A stretch of 64,000 nt of DNA from Leucobacter rhizosphaerae (GTDB lineage Bacteria > Actinomycetota > Actinomycetes > Actinomycetales > Microbacteriaceae): positions 2,666,001 through 2,730,000 of the forward strand of contig NZ_CP095043.1 in assembly GCF_022919175.1 (NCBI RefSeq), given 5' to 3'. A program made the position numbers and the translations under genes. The notes beneath the pieces are model-generated. The model was not told the origin of the DNA. It did no database searches and saw only the letters and a program-made list of their open reading frames with translations. Positions within the stretch are counted from its first letter, which is position 1. Every line of letters begins with the position of its first letter. Shown in pieces: positions 41,443-50,734 of this stretch.

Positions 41443-42087
41443 ATGCGCCTGTACCTCGCCTCGACCTCGCCCGCCCGCCTGTCCGTGCTGCGGGGGGCCG
41501 GGATCGAACCGATCTGCTTCTCGCCCGAGGTGGACGAGGATGCGGCGGTCGCGGCACGCGAGGCCGAGCTGGGGCGCGCACTGTCGGCGCCGGAGCTCAC
41601 CGAGTACCTCGGCCGGCTCAAGGCTGAGGACGTGGTGCGCCGCCACGGCGCGGAGATCGACGGGTTGGTGCTCGGCGGTGACTCGATGTTCCTGCTCGAC
41701 GGCGAGATCCTCGGCAAGCCGCACCTTCCCGAGGTGGCGCTCGAGCGCTCGAAGCATCACCGCGGGCGCACGGGGGTGCTGCACTCGGGGCACTGGCTCA
41801 TCGACCACACCGGCGGAGCCGTGCAGGGTGCCGCGGGCGGCGTCGACACGGCCACGGTCACCCTCGCTGCCGATCTGACGGACGACGAGCTCGCGAGCTA
41901 CGTCACCACGGGCGAGCCGCTCGAGCTGGCGGGAGGGTTCGCGATCGACGGACTCGCGGGGGCGTTCATCGAGCGCATCGAGGGGGCGCCGAGCTGCGTG
42001 ATCGGACTCTCGCTGCCGGAGCTGCGTCGCCTCGTCGTGTCGCTCGGTCACGCCTACCCGAGCCTCTGGAACCGGCCCGGGCTGTAG
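41443..42087 (+). CDS. maf: Maf family nucleotide pyrophosphatase
   Basis: 214 aa. Maf proteins hydrolyse non-canonical or modified nucleoside triphosphates. The N-terminal LYLASTSPARLSVLRGAGI (about 3-21), the KAEDVV segment and the GGDSMFLLDG segment (catalytic Asp region) match the family. TAGAAT ends 6 nt before the ATG with no ribosome-binding site, indicating a leaderless transcript. The downstream gap to the convergent PucR gene holds two copies of a CCCGTCTCGCCTTGGGCCGC-like 20-mer. Confidence 0.9.
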   Translation: MRLYLASTSPARLSVLRGAGIEPICFSPEVDEDAAVAAREAELGRALSAPELTEYLGRLKAEDVVRRHGAEIDGLVLGGDSMFLLDGEILGKPHLPEVALERSKHHRGRTGVLHSGHWLIDHTGGAVQGAAGGVDTATVTLAADLTDDELASYVTTGEPLELAGGFAIDGLAGAFIERIEGAPSCVIGLSLPELRRLVVSLGHAYPSLWNRPGL

Positions 42088-42165
42088 CGCGGGATCGCGC
42101 AGCCCGGTCTCGCACCGGCCCGTCTCGCCTCGGGCCGCCCCGTCTCGCCTTGGGCCGCTCCGCCC

Positions 42166-43875
42166 CTAGGTCGTGCCGCCGTGCGCGAGCAGCGCCACCG
42201 AGAGCGTCGCGATCGTCTCGCCGTCGGCGAGATCCACCTCCAAGATCTCCTCGATGAGCGCGAGCCGCTGGTAGAACACCGACCGCGACAGCCGGGCGCG
42301 CTGCGCGGCGAGCGAGCGGTTCGTGGGGTGCGCGAGATACGCCTGCAGCACCGCCTGCAGGTCGCCGCTGTGCCCGGGGCCGTGGCTCCGATCGTGCTCG
42401 AGGAGCGGCGCGAGTGCAGTCTCGGCGAACTCCTGCACGGCGGGCGTCGCCGAGAGCCCGCGCATGAGGTACGCCAGCGGTTGCCGCTCCGCCTGCTGCA
42501 CCGTCACGCGACCGGTCGCGGCGACGGCGGGCAGCCAGCCCGCGACGCGCACGCGCTCGAGCGAGGTGATGAGCCCGCCGATCCGCCGCCCGGGCACCCC
42601 GATGCTCAGGTGCGCCCGCCAGGCCGCGGGCGTGGTGTCGGGCAGCAGCATGTCCAGCTCGTGCGCCAGTCGGGTGGCGAGCGCGGGGGTCGCGCGACCC
42701 GCGTCGAGGCGCGGATCCGCGGGCGGGAACGACAGGAGCGCGAGCAGCGTGCCGTCCGGCTCGGGGGTCAGGATCGCGCGGCCCTCCGGAGCGACCGCGC
42801 GCCGCATGGCGGTCTCGAGGATCGCGTGCTCCAGGGACTCGTGCGATCCGAAGTCGCCGATGCCCGTGAGCGTCGCCCCCACGAGCATGCGCCCCTCCAC
42901 CGGGAGCCCGCTCGCCGCGAGCTGCGTCGCGAGTTCGGTGTCGTGGCGGTAGCGCCCGCCGAGCAGCACGTCGAAGAGGCGCTTCGAGCTCAGCTCGAGC
43001 CACTGGTCGCCGTCGCGGTCGGCGAGCCGGTCGAGCGCGAGCGCGAACGCGCCGAGCTCGAGCACCGTGCGCCGCCCCGCCGGGTGCGGGCGTCCGGGGA
43101 GCGCCGTGAGCGATCCCCATCGGGTGCCGCGCGCTTCGACGGGCACCCGGACCCAGCCCTCGGGAAGGCGGCGATCCCGCGCGGCCGGATCGGCCCAGGG
43201 CGCGAGGACCGCCTCCGCCTCGGTCAGGGTGGCCGGGCGCGCCGGGTCCGCGGCCCCGGATCCCGCCGTCCCGGATCCTGCCGCTCCTGGCCCCGCCGCC
43301 CACGCGACGACCCGGTGCGCGGAGTCCTCCAGCACGACGGGAGCGCCGAGCGTCTCCGAGAGCCGCTCGATGACGTAGTCGACCGGGCTGCGGTTCAATC
43401 CGAGCTCCGTGAGCATGGTGTGGACGGCCGCGCGGGCCTCGAGCGCCTCGTTCTGCGTCGCGAGGATGCGCTGATGCACCCGCTGGGTGATCTGCACGAA
43501 CCGCACCTCGCGGTGCAGCACCACGAGCGGGATCCCGTGGGTCGCGCAGCTCTGCACGAGCGCGGGCGGGGGCGTGCGCAGGTGAGTGCCGATCTCCAGG
43601 ATCACGGCCGCTGGATCGGCCTCCGCCAGCGCGGACGTCAGCCGGGCGAGCGCCGCGGGATCCTCGGGCCACCCGGCCCCCGTCGTCAGCACGAGTTCAC
43701 CGCCGTCGAGCAGCGGGACGGCGCTCGACCCCGCGACCACGTGGGCCCAGCGCACGGGGCGATCGAGGTGGTCGGCGCCGCTCACCAGCTCGGGGTCGCC
43801 GGCCTGCATCTCGGGGAGTGCGAAGAGGTCGCCGACCGTGAAGGACGCCGCGTCGGGGGCGGGGAGGCTGGTCAT
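42166..43875 (-). CDS. PucR family transcriptional regulator
   Basis: 569 aa from the ATG at 43875, preceded by GAGAGGG. The PucR domain is at about 12-135 (FTVGDLFALPEM, WAHVVAGSS, GGELVLTTGAGWP). A central GGDEF-like region and a C-terminal helix-turn-helix (SLAAQRARLSRSVFYQRLAL) follow. A stretch around 200-225 is a Gly/Ala/Pro-rich linker. It is divergent from mmsA and the aminotransferase gene, which are its likely targets, probably with an amino acid or semialdehyde as signal. Confidence 0.88.
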   Translation of the reverse strand: MTSLPAPDAASFTVGDLFALPEMQAGDPELVSGADHLDRPVRWAHVVAGSSAVPLLDGGELVLTTGAGWPEDPAALARLTSALAEADPAAVILEIGTHLRTPPPALVQSCATHGIPLVVLHREVRFVQITQRVHQRILATQNEALEARAAVHTMLTELGLNRSPVDYVIERLSETLGAPVVLEDSAHRVVAWAAGPGAAGSGTAGSGAADPARPATLTEAEAVLAPWADPAARDRRLPEGWVRVPVEARGTRWGSLTALPGRPHPAGRRTVLELGAFALALDRLADRDGDQWLELSSKRLFDVLLGGRYRHDTELATQLAASGLPVEGRMLVGATLTGIGDFGSHESLEHAILETAMRRAVAPEGRAILTPEPDGTLLALLSFPPADPRLDAGRATPALATRLAHELDMLLPDTTPAAWRAHLSIGVPGRRIGGLITSLERVRVAGWLPAVAATGRVTVQQAERQPLAYLMRGLSATPAVQEFAETALAPLLEHDRSHGPGHSGDLQAVLQAYLAHPTNRSLAAQRARLSRSVFYQRLALIEEILEVDLADGETIATLSVALLAHGGTT

Positions 43876-44005
43876 GGGACCCTCTCGGTCGAGGTGCGCG
43901 TCCCGGCGGGTGACGGGCGTGTTCGGACAAAGTGTACGGCAGTCGGCCGAAATGGGGATGGATTGGCGGTCGATCCCGATCCCACGCGGTGACAGACTGG
44001 TCGCA

Positions 44006-44024
44006 TCGGGGATTCTGACCCCGA
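44006..44024. promoter_or_regulatory. inverted repeat in PucR-mmsA divergent region
   Basis: TCGGGG (44006-44011) and CCCCGA (44019-44024) form a 6-bp dyad with a 7-nt centre, 35 bp upstream of mmsA. The 183-bp region between the divergent genes must contain both promoters; this is the clearest symmetrical site in it. Confidence 0.35.
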
Positions 44025-44058
44025 ACACATTGACCGAATACAGAAAGAGGGCGAACGG

Positions 44059-45543
<1,485 letters not shown>

Positions 45544-45553
45544 GAGCGCAGAC

Positions 45554-46942
45554 ATGTCTGACTTCACCGATCTGAACGGCGCCGAGCACAGCTTCGGCGA
45601 GTCCGAGGCGCAGCGCGAGGTGCGCGCGAACGATCGCCAGTACGTCTTCCACTCGTGGTCGGCGCAGGACGCGATCAACCCGCTGCCGATCGCCAAGGGC
45701 GAGGGCGTACGGTTCTGGGACTACGACGGCACCGAGTACCTCGACTTCTCGTCGCAGCTCGTGAACCTGAACCTGGGTCACCAGCACCCCGGTCTCGTCG
45801 CGGCGATCCAGGAGCAGGCCGGTCGCCTCGCGACGATCCAGCCCGCGATGGCGAACGACGTGCGCGGCGAACTCGCCAAGCGCATCGTCGAGCACTCGTT
45901 CGAGGGCGCCCGCTCGGTGTTCTTCACCAACGGAGGCGCCGACGCGAACGAGTACGCGGTGCGCATGGCCCGGCACCACACCGGGCGCCAGAAGGTGCTC
46001 GCGCGCTACCGCTCGTACCACGGCTCGACCGCCACGGCGATCACGCTGACGGGGGAGCCGCGGCGCTGGGCGAACGGCACGCTCGACGCGGGTGTCGTGC
46101 ACTTCCAGGGTCCCTACCTCTACCGCTCGGCGTTCTACGCCGAGACGCCGGAGCAGGAGACCGAGCGTGCGCTCGCGCACCTCGAGCAGACGATCCAGCT
46201 CGAGGGGCCGAACACGATCGCGGCGATCATCCTGGAGACGGTCACCGGCACCAACGGCGTGCTCGTGCCGCCGCCCGGGTACCTCCCCGGTGTGCGCGCG
46301 CTGGCCGACAAATACGGCATCGTGATCATCGCCGACGAGGTGATGGTCGGCTTCGGCCGCACCGGTGAGTGGTTCGCGTACCAGGGCTTCGACCTGCGCC
46401 CGGATCTCGTGACCTTCGCGAAGGGTGTCAACTCGGGCTACGTGCCTCTCGGCGGCGTGGTGATCTCCGAGGAGATCCACCAGACCTTCGCGAAGACCCC
46501 GTTCCCGGGCGGGCTCACCTACTCGGGGCACCCGCTCGCGTGCGCCACGGGTGTGGCGACGTTCGACATCTTCGAGGAGGAGCGGATCCTGGAGCGCGTG
46601 AACGACCTCGGGTCGCGCGTGGTGGAGCCGCGTCTGCGCGAGCTGGCGGCCAAGCACCCGTCGGTGGGGGAGTTCCGCGGCAAGGGACTCTTCTGGTCGC
46701 TCGAGCTTGTGGTCGATCCCGAGACCCGCGAACCGCTCGTGCCGTTCAACGCGACGGGTGAGGCCGCAGCGCCGATGAACGCGGTGGTCGCCGCGTGCAA
46801 GGCCGCCGGGCTCTGGCCGTTCGTGCACTTCAACCGCCTGCAGATCGCGCCGCCGCTGATCATCTCGGAAGAGGATCTCGTGGCCGGGCTCGACATCATC
46901 GACGCCGCGCTCGACGTGGCGGACGGGTACGTCACGAAGTAG
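45554..46942 (+). CDS. class III aminotransferase (omega-amino acid:pyruvate or beta-alanine type)
   Basis: 462 aa from the ATG at 45554, preceded by TAGGAGCG. PLP-binding Lys290 is in TFAKGVNSGYVPLGG; Asp261 in IIADEVMVGFGRTG contacts the cofactor ring nitrogen. Class III enzymes transfer an omega-amino group to a keto acid. Next to mmsA the likely reaction is beta-alanine (or 3-aminoisobutyrate) to malonate (or methylmalonate) semialdehyde; GABA or diamine substrates are alternatives. A strong hairpin follows the stop. Confidence 0.9.
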   Translation: MSDFTDLNGAEHSFGESEAQREVRANDRQYVFHSWSAQDAINPLPIAKGEGVRFWDYDGTEYLDFSSQLVNLNLGHQHPGLVAAIQEQAGRLATIQPAMANDVRGELAKRIVEHSFEGARSVFFTNGGADANEYAVRMARHHTGRQKVLARYRSYHGSTATAITLTGEPRRWANGTLDAGVVHFQGPYLYRSAFYAETPEQETERALAHLEQTIQLEGPNTIAAIILETVTGTNGVLVPPPGYLPGVRALADKYGIVIIADEVMVGFGRTGEWFAYQGFDLRPDLVTFAKGVNSGYVPLGGVVISEEIHQTFAKTPFPGGLTYSGHPLACATGVATFDIFEEERILERVNDLGSRVVEPRLRELAAKHPSVGEFRGKGLFWSLELVVDPETREPLVPFNATGEAAAPMNAVVAACKAAGLWPFVHFNRLQIAPPLIISEEDLVAGLDIIDAALDVADGYVTK

Positions 46943-46953
46943 TCGTTTGAGCT

Positions 46954-47003
46954 CGACGCACACAGCCCGCCTCTCCGATCCGGAGGGCGGGCTGTGTGCG
47001 TCG
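46954..47003 (+). terminator. strong hairpin after aminotransferase gene
   Basis: Arms 46954-46971 and 46986-47003 are 18 bp and perfectly complementary (core CGACGCACACAGCCCGCC). Inside, CTCCG (46973-46977) pairs with CGGAG (46981-46985), leaving one bulged T and a 3-nt loop. It begins 12 nt after the aminotransferase stop codon. There is no T-run, but its strength and position fit a terminator of the mmsA operon. Confidence 0.8.
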
Positions 47004-47073
47004 GTCGGGGGCCAGCTTGTGCCGGCTGCGGGGTGGGCGCGTGGGCGCGTGTCCGTCGCTGGGTACACCCAGT

Positions 47074-47131
47074 TGCGGGGTCAGTTGTGCGGGGTGTTTC
47101 GGCCCGCACACCCCGCACAACTGACCCCGCA
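47074..47131. repeat. perfect 24-bp inverted repeat, third REP-like relative
   Basis: The left arm 47074-47097 and right arm 47108-47131 are exactly complementary over 24 bp, with a 10-nt loop. The left arm contains GGGGTCAGTTGTGCGGGGTG, which differs by one base over this stretch from the elements at 38129 and 38358 (GGGGTCACTTGTGCGGGGTG). It is therefore a related dispersed intergenic element, lying between convergent genes. Confidence 0.85.
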
Positions 47132-47156
47132 CGAGTGATGGGTGGTCAGCGGGGTC

Positions 47157-47220
47157 GGGATCGCGGGATCGCCGGATCTCGGGATCTCGGGATCGCGGGA
47201 TCGCGGGATCGCGGGATCGC
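47157..47220. repeat. tandem repeat, eight 8-bp units
   Basis: Eight consecutive octamers close to GGGATCGC (variants CGGATCTC and GGGATCTC) lie just beyond the 3' end of the FMN reductase gene. Such arrays are prone to slippage, so copy number may vary between strains. Confidence 0.75.
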
Positions 47221-47231
47221 CGGGCGAGGGA

Positions 47232-47945
47232 CTAGCGCCCACCCGTCGCGAGGCGCATGAGGTCCGTGTTGAGGTCGATCCCGAGCTCCGTGCCGCCCGC
47301 GCTGCCGTAGCTGTGCTGGTAGGCGCCCCAGGCGTCCCCGCGCACCGCCTGCCGGAACCCGCCCTCGATGAGCGCGACGAGCTCCGTCGCGGTGCGGTCG
47401 ACGCGCGTGCCGAAACCGCTGCTGTTCCAGTCGTCGGGCGTCGCGAAGAGCGACGTCGGCACCGTGATCGTGCGGAGGTAGGCGAAGAGCCCGCGGAGCT
47501 GGTCGTCGATCACGAGCGCGTGACGGTCGCTGCCGGCCGTCGCGGCGAGCGCGACCGGGGTCCCGATGAGGAGATCGTTGTCGAGCACCTGGAAGAACGC
47601 GGTGAACAGTCCGCTCGCACCCGCCTTGTAGACGGGGGTCGAGGCCACGATCGCGTCGGCGTCGCGGAGCACGTCGCTCGCCTCCTGCAGGGCGGGGGAG
47701 ACGTGCTGCGTGACGAGGGCCGCCGTGATGTCTTCCGCGAGCGTGCGCAGGTCGATGAGGCGGATCCGGATCTCGATCCCGCGCTCGGCGCCGATCGCGG
47801 CGACTCGGGCGGCGGCCCGGTTCGCGAGCATCGTGGTGGTCGAGGGGTCGCTGGTGCCCGCGCTCACGACGGCGAGGGTGCGGGCGGCAGGCTCGGCGGG
47901 GACGGTGGGGACGGACGCCGGACGTCCGTCGAAGGGGGTGTTCAT
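47232..47945 (-). CDS. NADPH-dependent FMN reductase family protein
   Basis: 237 aa from the ATG at 47945, preceded by GAAGGA. It has a flavodoxin-like fold: LAVVSAGTSDPSTTTMLANR (about 24-43) for phosphate binding and AIVASTPVYKAGASGLFTAFF (about 99-119). It would supply reduced FMN to the flavin-dependent monooxygenase encoded upstream in the same operon (48520-49710). The pair resembles actinobacterial LLM/FMN-reductase pairs of unknown substrate. Confidence 0.87.
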   Translation of the reverse strand: MNTPFDGRPASVPTVPAEPAARTLAVVSAGTSDPSTTTMLANRAAARVAAIGAERGIEIRIRLIDLRTLAEDITAALVTQHVSPALQEASDVLRDADAIVASTPVYKAGASGLFTAFFQVLDNDLLIGTPVALAATAGSDRHALVIDDQLRGLFAYLRTITVPTSLFATPDDWNSSGFGTRVDRTATELVALIEGGFRQAVRGDAWGAYQHSYGSAGGTELGIDLNTDLMRLATGGR

Positions 47946-48065
47946 GGTGGGTCCTTCGAGAAGTGTGTGGGGTGGGAACACGGGGGCGAGGCACGGGTTT
48001 CGACCGCAATCCGCGGGAGAGGGCTCGCTCAACCTGTGAGCACATGCTCGCTCAGGTGTCGCGGG

Positions 48066-48509
48066 CTACTTGCCGACGAGCTTGGCGCAGAGCCGCTGGA
48101 GATCCCGCATCTCGTCTTCGGTGAGGGCGCCGCCGACATCGCGTGCGACGCTCTTGGCGTGCGCGCGCCCGATGTCGCGCTGCACACGCTGGCCCTCGTC
48201 GGTAAGCGAGATGCGCACCGCGCGGCCGTCGGTCGCATCGGCCTCGCGAACGAGCAGGCCCCGGGTGACGAGCCGATCCACCGCCCGAGAGAGCGCGGGC
48301 TGGCTGAGGAGCACGCCGCGCTGGATCTCGCTGATGCGCATCGGCCCCGCGCCCTTGGCGACGGTGTAGAGCACGTCGTACTCGCTCATGCTGGCTTCGC
48401 ACCACATGTCTTCGGATTCGTAGACGCCCATGAGCGAGGCGTGGGCGGTCATGAGCGACTCCCACGCCTCGTTCGCGAGGCGGACGTCGATCCGCGGGTT
48501 GCGTTCCAT
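48066..48509 (-). CDS. MarR family transcriptional regulator
   Basis: 147 aa from the ATG at 48509. The winged helix-turn-helix is at about 50-100 (MRISEIQRGVLLSQPALSRAVDRLVTRGLLVREADATDGR). It lies between the LLM oxidoreductase and FMN reductase genes on the same strand. It also has its own leaderless-type start: TAATAT ends 7 nt before the ATG and no ribosome-binding site is seen. The palindrome at 49725-49752 upstream of the LLM gene is its likely operator. Confidence 0.88.
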   Translation of the reverse strand: MERNPRIDVRLANEAWESLMTAHASLMGVYESEDMWCEASMSEYDVLYTVAKGAGPMRISEIQRGVLLSQPALSRAVDRLVTRGLLVREADATDGRAVRISLTDEGQRVQRDIGRAHAKSVARDVGGALTEDEMRDLQRLCAKLVGK

Positions 48510-48519
48510 GGGGGAAATA

Positions 48520-49710
48520 TTATCCGTGCAACCCGAACGCGGCCCCCGCCTTCGCGGGAGTGTCCTGGTAGGGCGATCCGCCCGTGACATTGTCGCCGCG
48601 GTTGGCGTTCGGACGCGGCTCGCGGGGAGCGGCGTCACCGTACTTGGCGGCGACGAGGCTCGCGTGACTCGGCGACTCCGGCACCTCGGGATCCCGCTTC
48701 GCGGCGAGCTCGCGGCGCAGCACCGGCACGACCTCCTCGCCGAGCAGATCGAGCTGATCCAGCACCGTCTTGAGTGGCAGGCCGGCGTGGTCGATCAGGA
48801 ACATCTGGCGCTGGTAGTCGCCGAAGATCTCGCGGAACCCGAGAGTCTTGTCGATGACCTCCTGCGGGCTGCCGACGGAGAGCGGCGTCTGCTTCGTGAA
48901 GTCCTCCATGCGGGGGCCGTGGCCGTAGACGGGGGCCTCGTTGAAGTAGGGGCGGAAGCCGTCGATCGCGTCCTGCGACCTCTTGGCGATGAAGGCCTGA
49001 CCGCCGAGCCCGACGATGGCCTGCTTCTGGCTGCCGTGGCCGTGGTGCTCGAAGCGCTGACGGTAGAAGTTAATGAGCCGCAGCGAGTGCTCGGACGGTG
49101 CGAAGATGTGGTTCGAGAAGAACCCGTCGCCGTAGAACGCGGCCTGTTCGGCGATCTCGGGGGTCCGGATCGAGCCGTGCCAGACGAACGGGGGCACGTC
49201 GTGCAGCGGGCGGGGTGTCGAGGTGAAGCCCTGCAGCGGGGTGCGGAAGTTGCCCTCCCAGTCCACGACGTCCTCGCGCCACAGGCGGTGCAGGAGGTTG
49301 TAGTTCTCGAGCGCCAGGGGCAGGCTCGAACGGATGTCCTTGCCGAACCAGGGGTAGACGGGCGCGGTGTTGCCGCGGCCGAGCATGAGATCCATGCGGC
49401 CCTCCGCCAGATGCTGGAGCATCGCGTACTCCTCGGCGATCCGCACCGGGTCGTTCGTGGTGATCAGGGTCGTCGAGGTGCTGAGCTTCAGCGTCTTCGT
49501 CTGGGCCGCGATGAACGCGAGCAGAGTCGTCGGGGTCGATGAAAAGAAGGGAGGGTTGTGGTGCTCGCCGATCGCGAAGACGTCGAGGCCGACCTCTTCG
49601 GCCTTCCGAGCGATCTGCACGGTCGCCTGGATGCGCGCCGCCTCGCTGGGGGTCTCTCCGCTGACGGGGTCACGGGTGACGTCGCTGACGGAGAAGATTC
49701 CGAATTCCAT
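48520..49710 (-). CDS. LLM class flavin-dependent oxidoreductase
   Basis: 396 aa bacterial-luciferase-like monooxygenase. Landmarks are the N-terminal MEFGIFSVSDVTRDP, VFAIGEHHNPPFFSSTPTTLL (about 45-65), RMDLMLGRGNTAPVYPWFG and VDWEGNFRTPLQGFTSTPRP. It would use reduced FMN and oxygen to oxidise an unidentified organic compound; the reductase encoded at 47232 can supply the flavin. GAGGAGAG precedes the ATG at 49710. The last about 40 residues are Asn/Pro/Ala-rich. Confidence 0.9.
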   Translation of the reverse strand: MEFGIFSVSDVTRDPVSGETPSEAARIQATVQIARKAEEVGLDVFAIGEHHNPPFFSSTPTTLLAFIAAQTKTLKLSTSTTLITTNDPVRIAEEYAMLQHLAEGRMDLMLGRGNTAPVYPWFGKDIRSSLPLALENYNLLHRLWREDVVDWEGNFRTPLQGFTSTPRPLHDVPPFVWHGSIRTPEIAEQAAFYGDGFFSNHIFAPSEHSLRLINFYRQRFEHHGHGSQKQAIVGLGGQAFIAKRSQDAIDGFRPYFNEAPVYGHGPRMEDFTKQTPLSVGSPQEVIDKTLGFREIFGDYQRQMFLIDHAGLPLKTVLDQLDLLGEEVVPVLRRELAAKRDPEVPESPSHASLVAAKYGDAAPREPRPNANRGDNVTGGSPYQDTPAKAGAAFGLHG

Positions 49711-49724
49711 GATGCTCTCCTCAA

Positions 49725-49752
49725 GTTATATGCGTATGCATGTAAATATAAC
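49725..49752. promoter_or_regulatory. candidate MarR operator upstream of LLM gene
   Basis: Outer arms GTTATAT (49725-49731) and ATATAAC (49746-49752) frame a centre containing GTATGCATG-like symmetry. The site is 15 bp upstream of the LLM start, overlapping the expected promoter, and the operon encodes a MarR protein. Confidence 0.55.
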
Positions 49753-49935
49753 ACGCGATGGGGTGATCTATTCCCGGGGGTGTGGATGCGTGCGAGTGAG
49801 CGTCGGGTGCGGGTGTGGTTGTGGGTGCGGGTCGGAGCCGGAGCCGGGTCGGAGCCGGAGCCGGAGCGGGAGCGGATCGGGACAGGGGGGGGCTCGTTGA
49901 GGCGCAAGGGTGCCCGCGGGGGCCCAGGTGTCGGT
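49753..49935. other. low-complexity GC-rich intergenic stretch
   Basis: Within the 302-bp gap between the divergent LLM and ABC genes, bases about 49800-49880 are built from GGGTGC/GGTGTG and then GGAGCC/GGAGCG hexamers. I see no coding potential or structure beyond these repeats. Confidence 0.6.
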
Positions 49936-49941
49936 TCAGGG

Positions 49942-49982
49942 TTGACGACTCCCTCGAAATGCTTTTAGACTGACTAGTCAGT
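49942..49982 (+). promoter_or_regulatory. promoter and TetR-type operator of the ABC-YhgE-TetR operon
   Basis: A -35-like TTGACG (49942-49947) and -10-like TAGACT (49966-49971) are 18 bp apart. The perfect 14-bp palindrome ACTGACTAGTCAGT (49969-49982) overlaps the -10 box. The TetR gene at the end of the operon (52960) is the obvious candidate to bind it, giving autoregulated repression of the whole cluster. Confidence 0.65.
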
Positions 49983-50012
49983 TTAATCCAACATCTCAGA
50001 AAGCCAGCCCCC

Positions 50013-50699
50013 GTGCGCACTGCTCTGCCTCAGGATCTCGATACGGGATCCCCACGCCCCATCCACCTGCACGAGGCCGCCGTGCGCGGCCCGCGCGGCC
50101 CCGTCTTCGGCCCGCTCACCGCGACCTCGACGACCCCGGTCACGGTGGTCTGCGGGCCGCGCGGCAGCGGCCGCACCTCCCTGCTGCTCAGCCTCGCCGG
50201 GCGCATGCGACTGAGCGCGGGCGACGCGAGCGTGGCGGGCAGCATCCGCCCCGCCGCCCTGCGGAAACGAGTCGGGATCGCCGGCTTCGACGACATCGAC
50301 GGGCTCGAACCCACGGCCTCCGTCGCCGGCGCGCTGCGCGAGCGCCTCGCCTGGGTCGCCCCGTGGTACCGCCGGGTGCCGCGCCTCGCGCCCGACGTGG
50401 TTCGAGAGCTGCTGGCCGATGCGTTCGGCGCTCTCGAGCAGCCGTCCGCAGACACCCGGGTGCGGGATCTCGGCCCCGTCGACGCCCTGCTCCTCCGCAT
50501 CGCGCTCGCCCTGCTCGAATCGCCCGAGGCCCTCGTGCTCGACGACTTCGACCAGCTCCGCAGCGCAGCCGAACGGGATCTCGTCGCCCTGCGGCTGAGC
50601 GAGATCGCGGCCACCGGGATCCCGATCGTGATCGCCACGACGGACCCGGAGGACGCCGCCCGGTTCACCGCACCGCGCCCCACCGTCATCGCGCTGTAA
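50013..50699 (+). CDS. degenerate ABC-type ATP-binding protein associated with YhgE/Pip
   Basis: 228 aa from a GTG at 50013. The fold is that of an ABC ATPase, but key residues differ: Walker A reads GPRGSGRTS (48-56) with Arg54 in place of Lys, the signature region reads LGPVDALLLRIALALL instead of LSGGQ, and Walker B reads ALVLDDFD with Asp in place of the catalytic Glu. It may bind nucleotide weakly or act as a regulatory partner. It is followed by the YhgE/Pip gene (35-nt gap) and a TetR gene, suggesting an efflux or surface system. Confidence 0.7.
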   Translation: MRTALPQDLDTGSPRPIHLHEAAVRGPRGPVFGPLTATSTTPVTVVCGPRGSGRTSLLLSLAGRMRLSAGDASVAGSIRPAALRKRVGIAGFDDIDGLEPTASVAGALRERLAWVAPWYRRVPRLAPDVVRELLADAFGALEQPSADTRVRDLGPVDALLLRIALALLESPEALVLDDFDQLRSAAERDLVALRLSEIAATGIPIVIATTDPEDAARFTAPRPTVIAL

Positions 50700-50734
50700 T
50701 CGCTCCCACCATCTCTGAACGAATCGAACGCCCC

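Noticed and set aside
48066..48509. Riboswitch or attenuator in the short gap between the LLM and MarR genes
   Set aside because: The gap is 10 nt and is explained by a leaderless-type -10 box for the MarR gene; no structured element fits.
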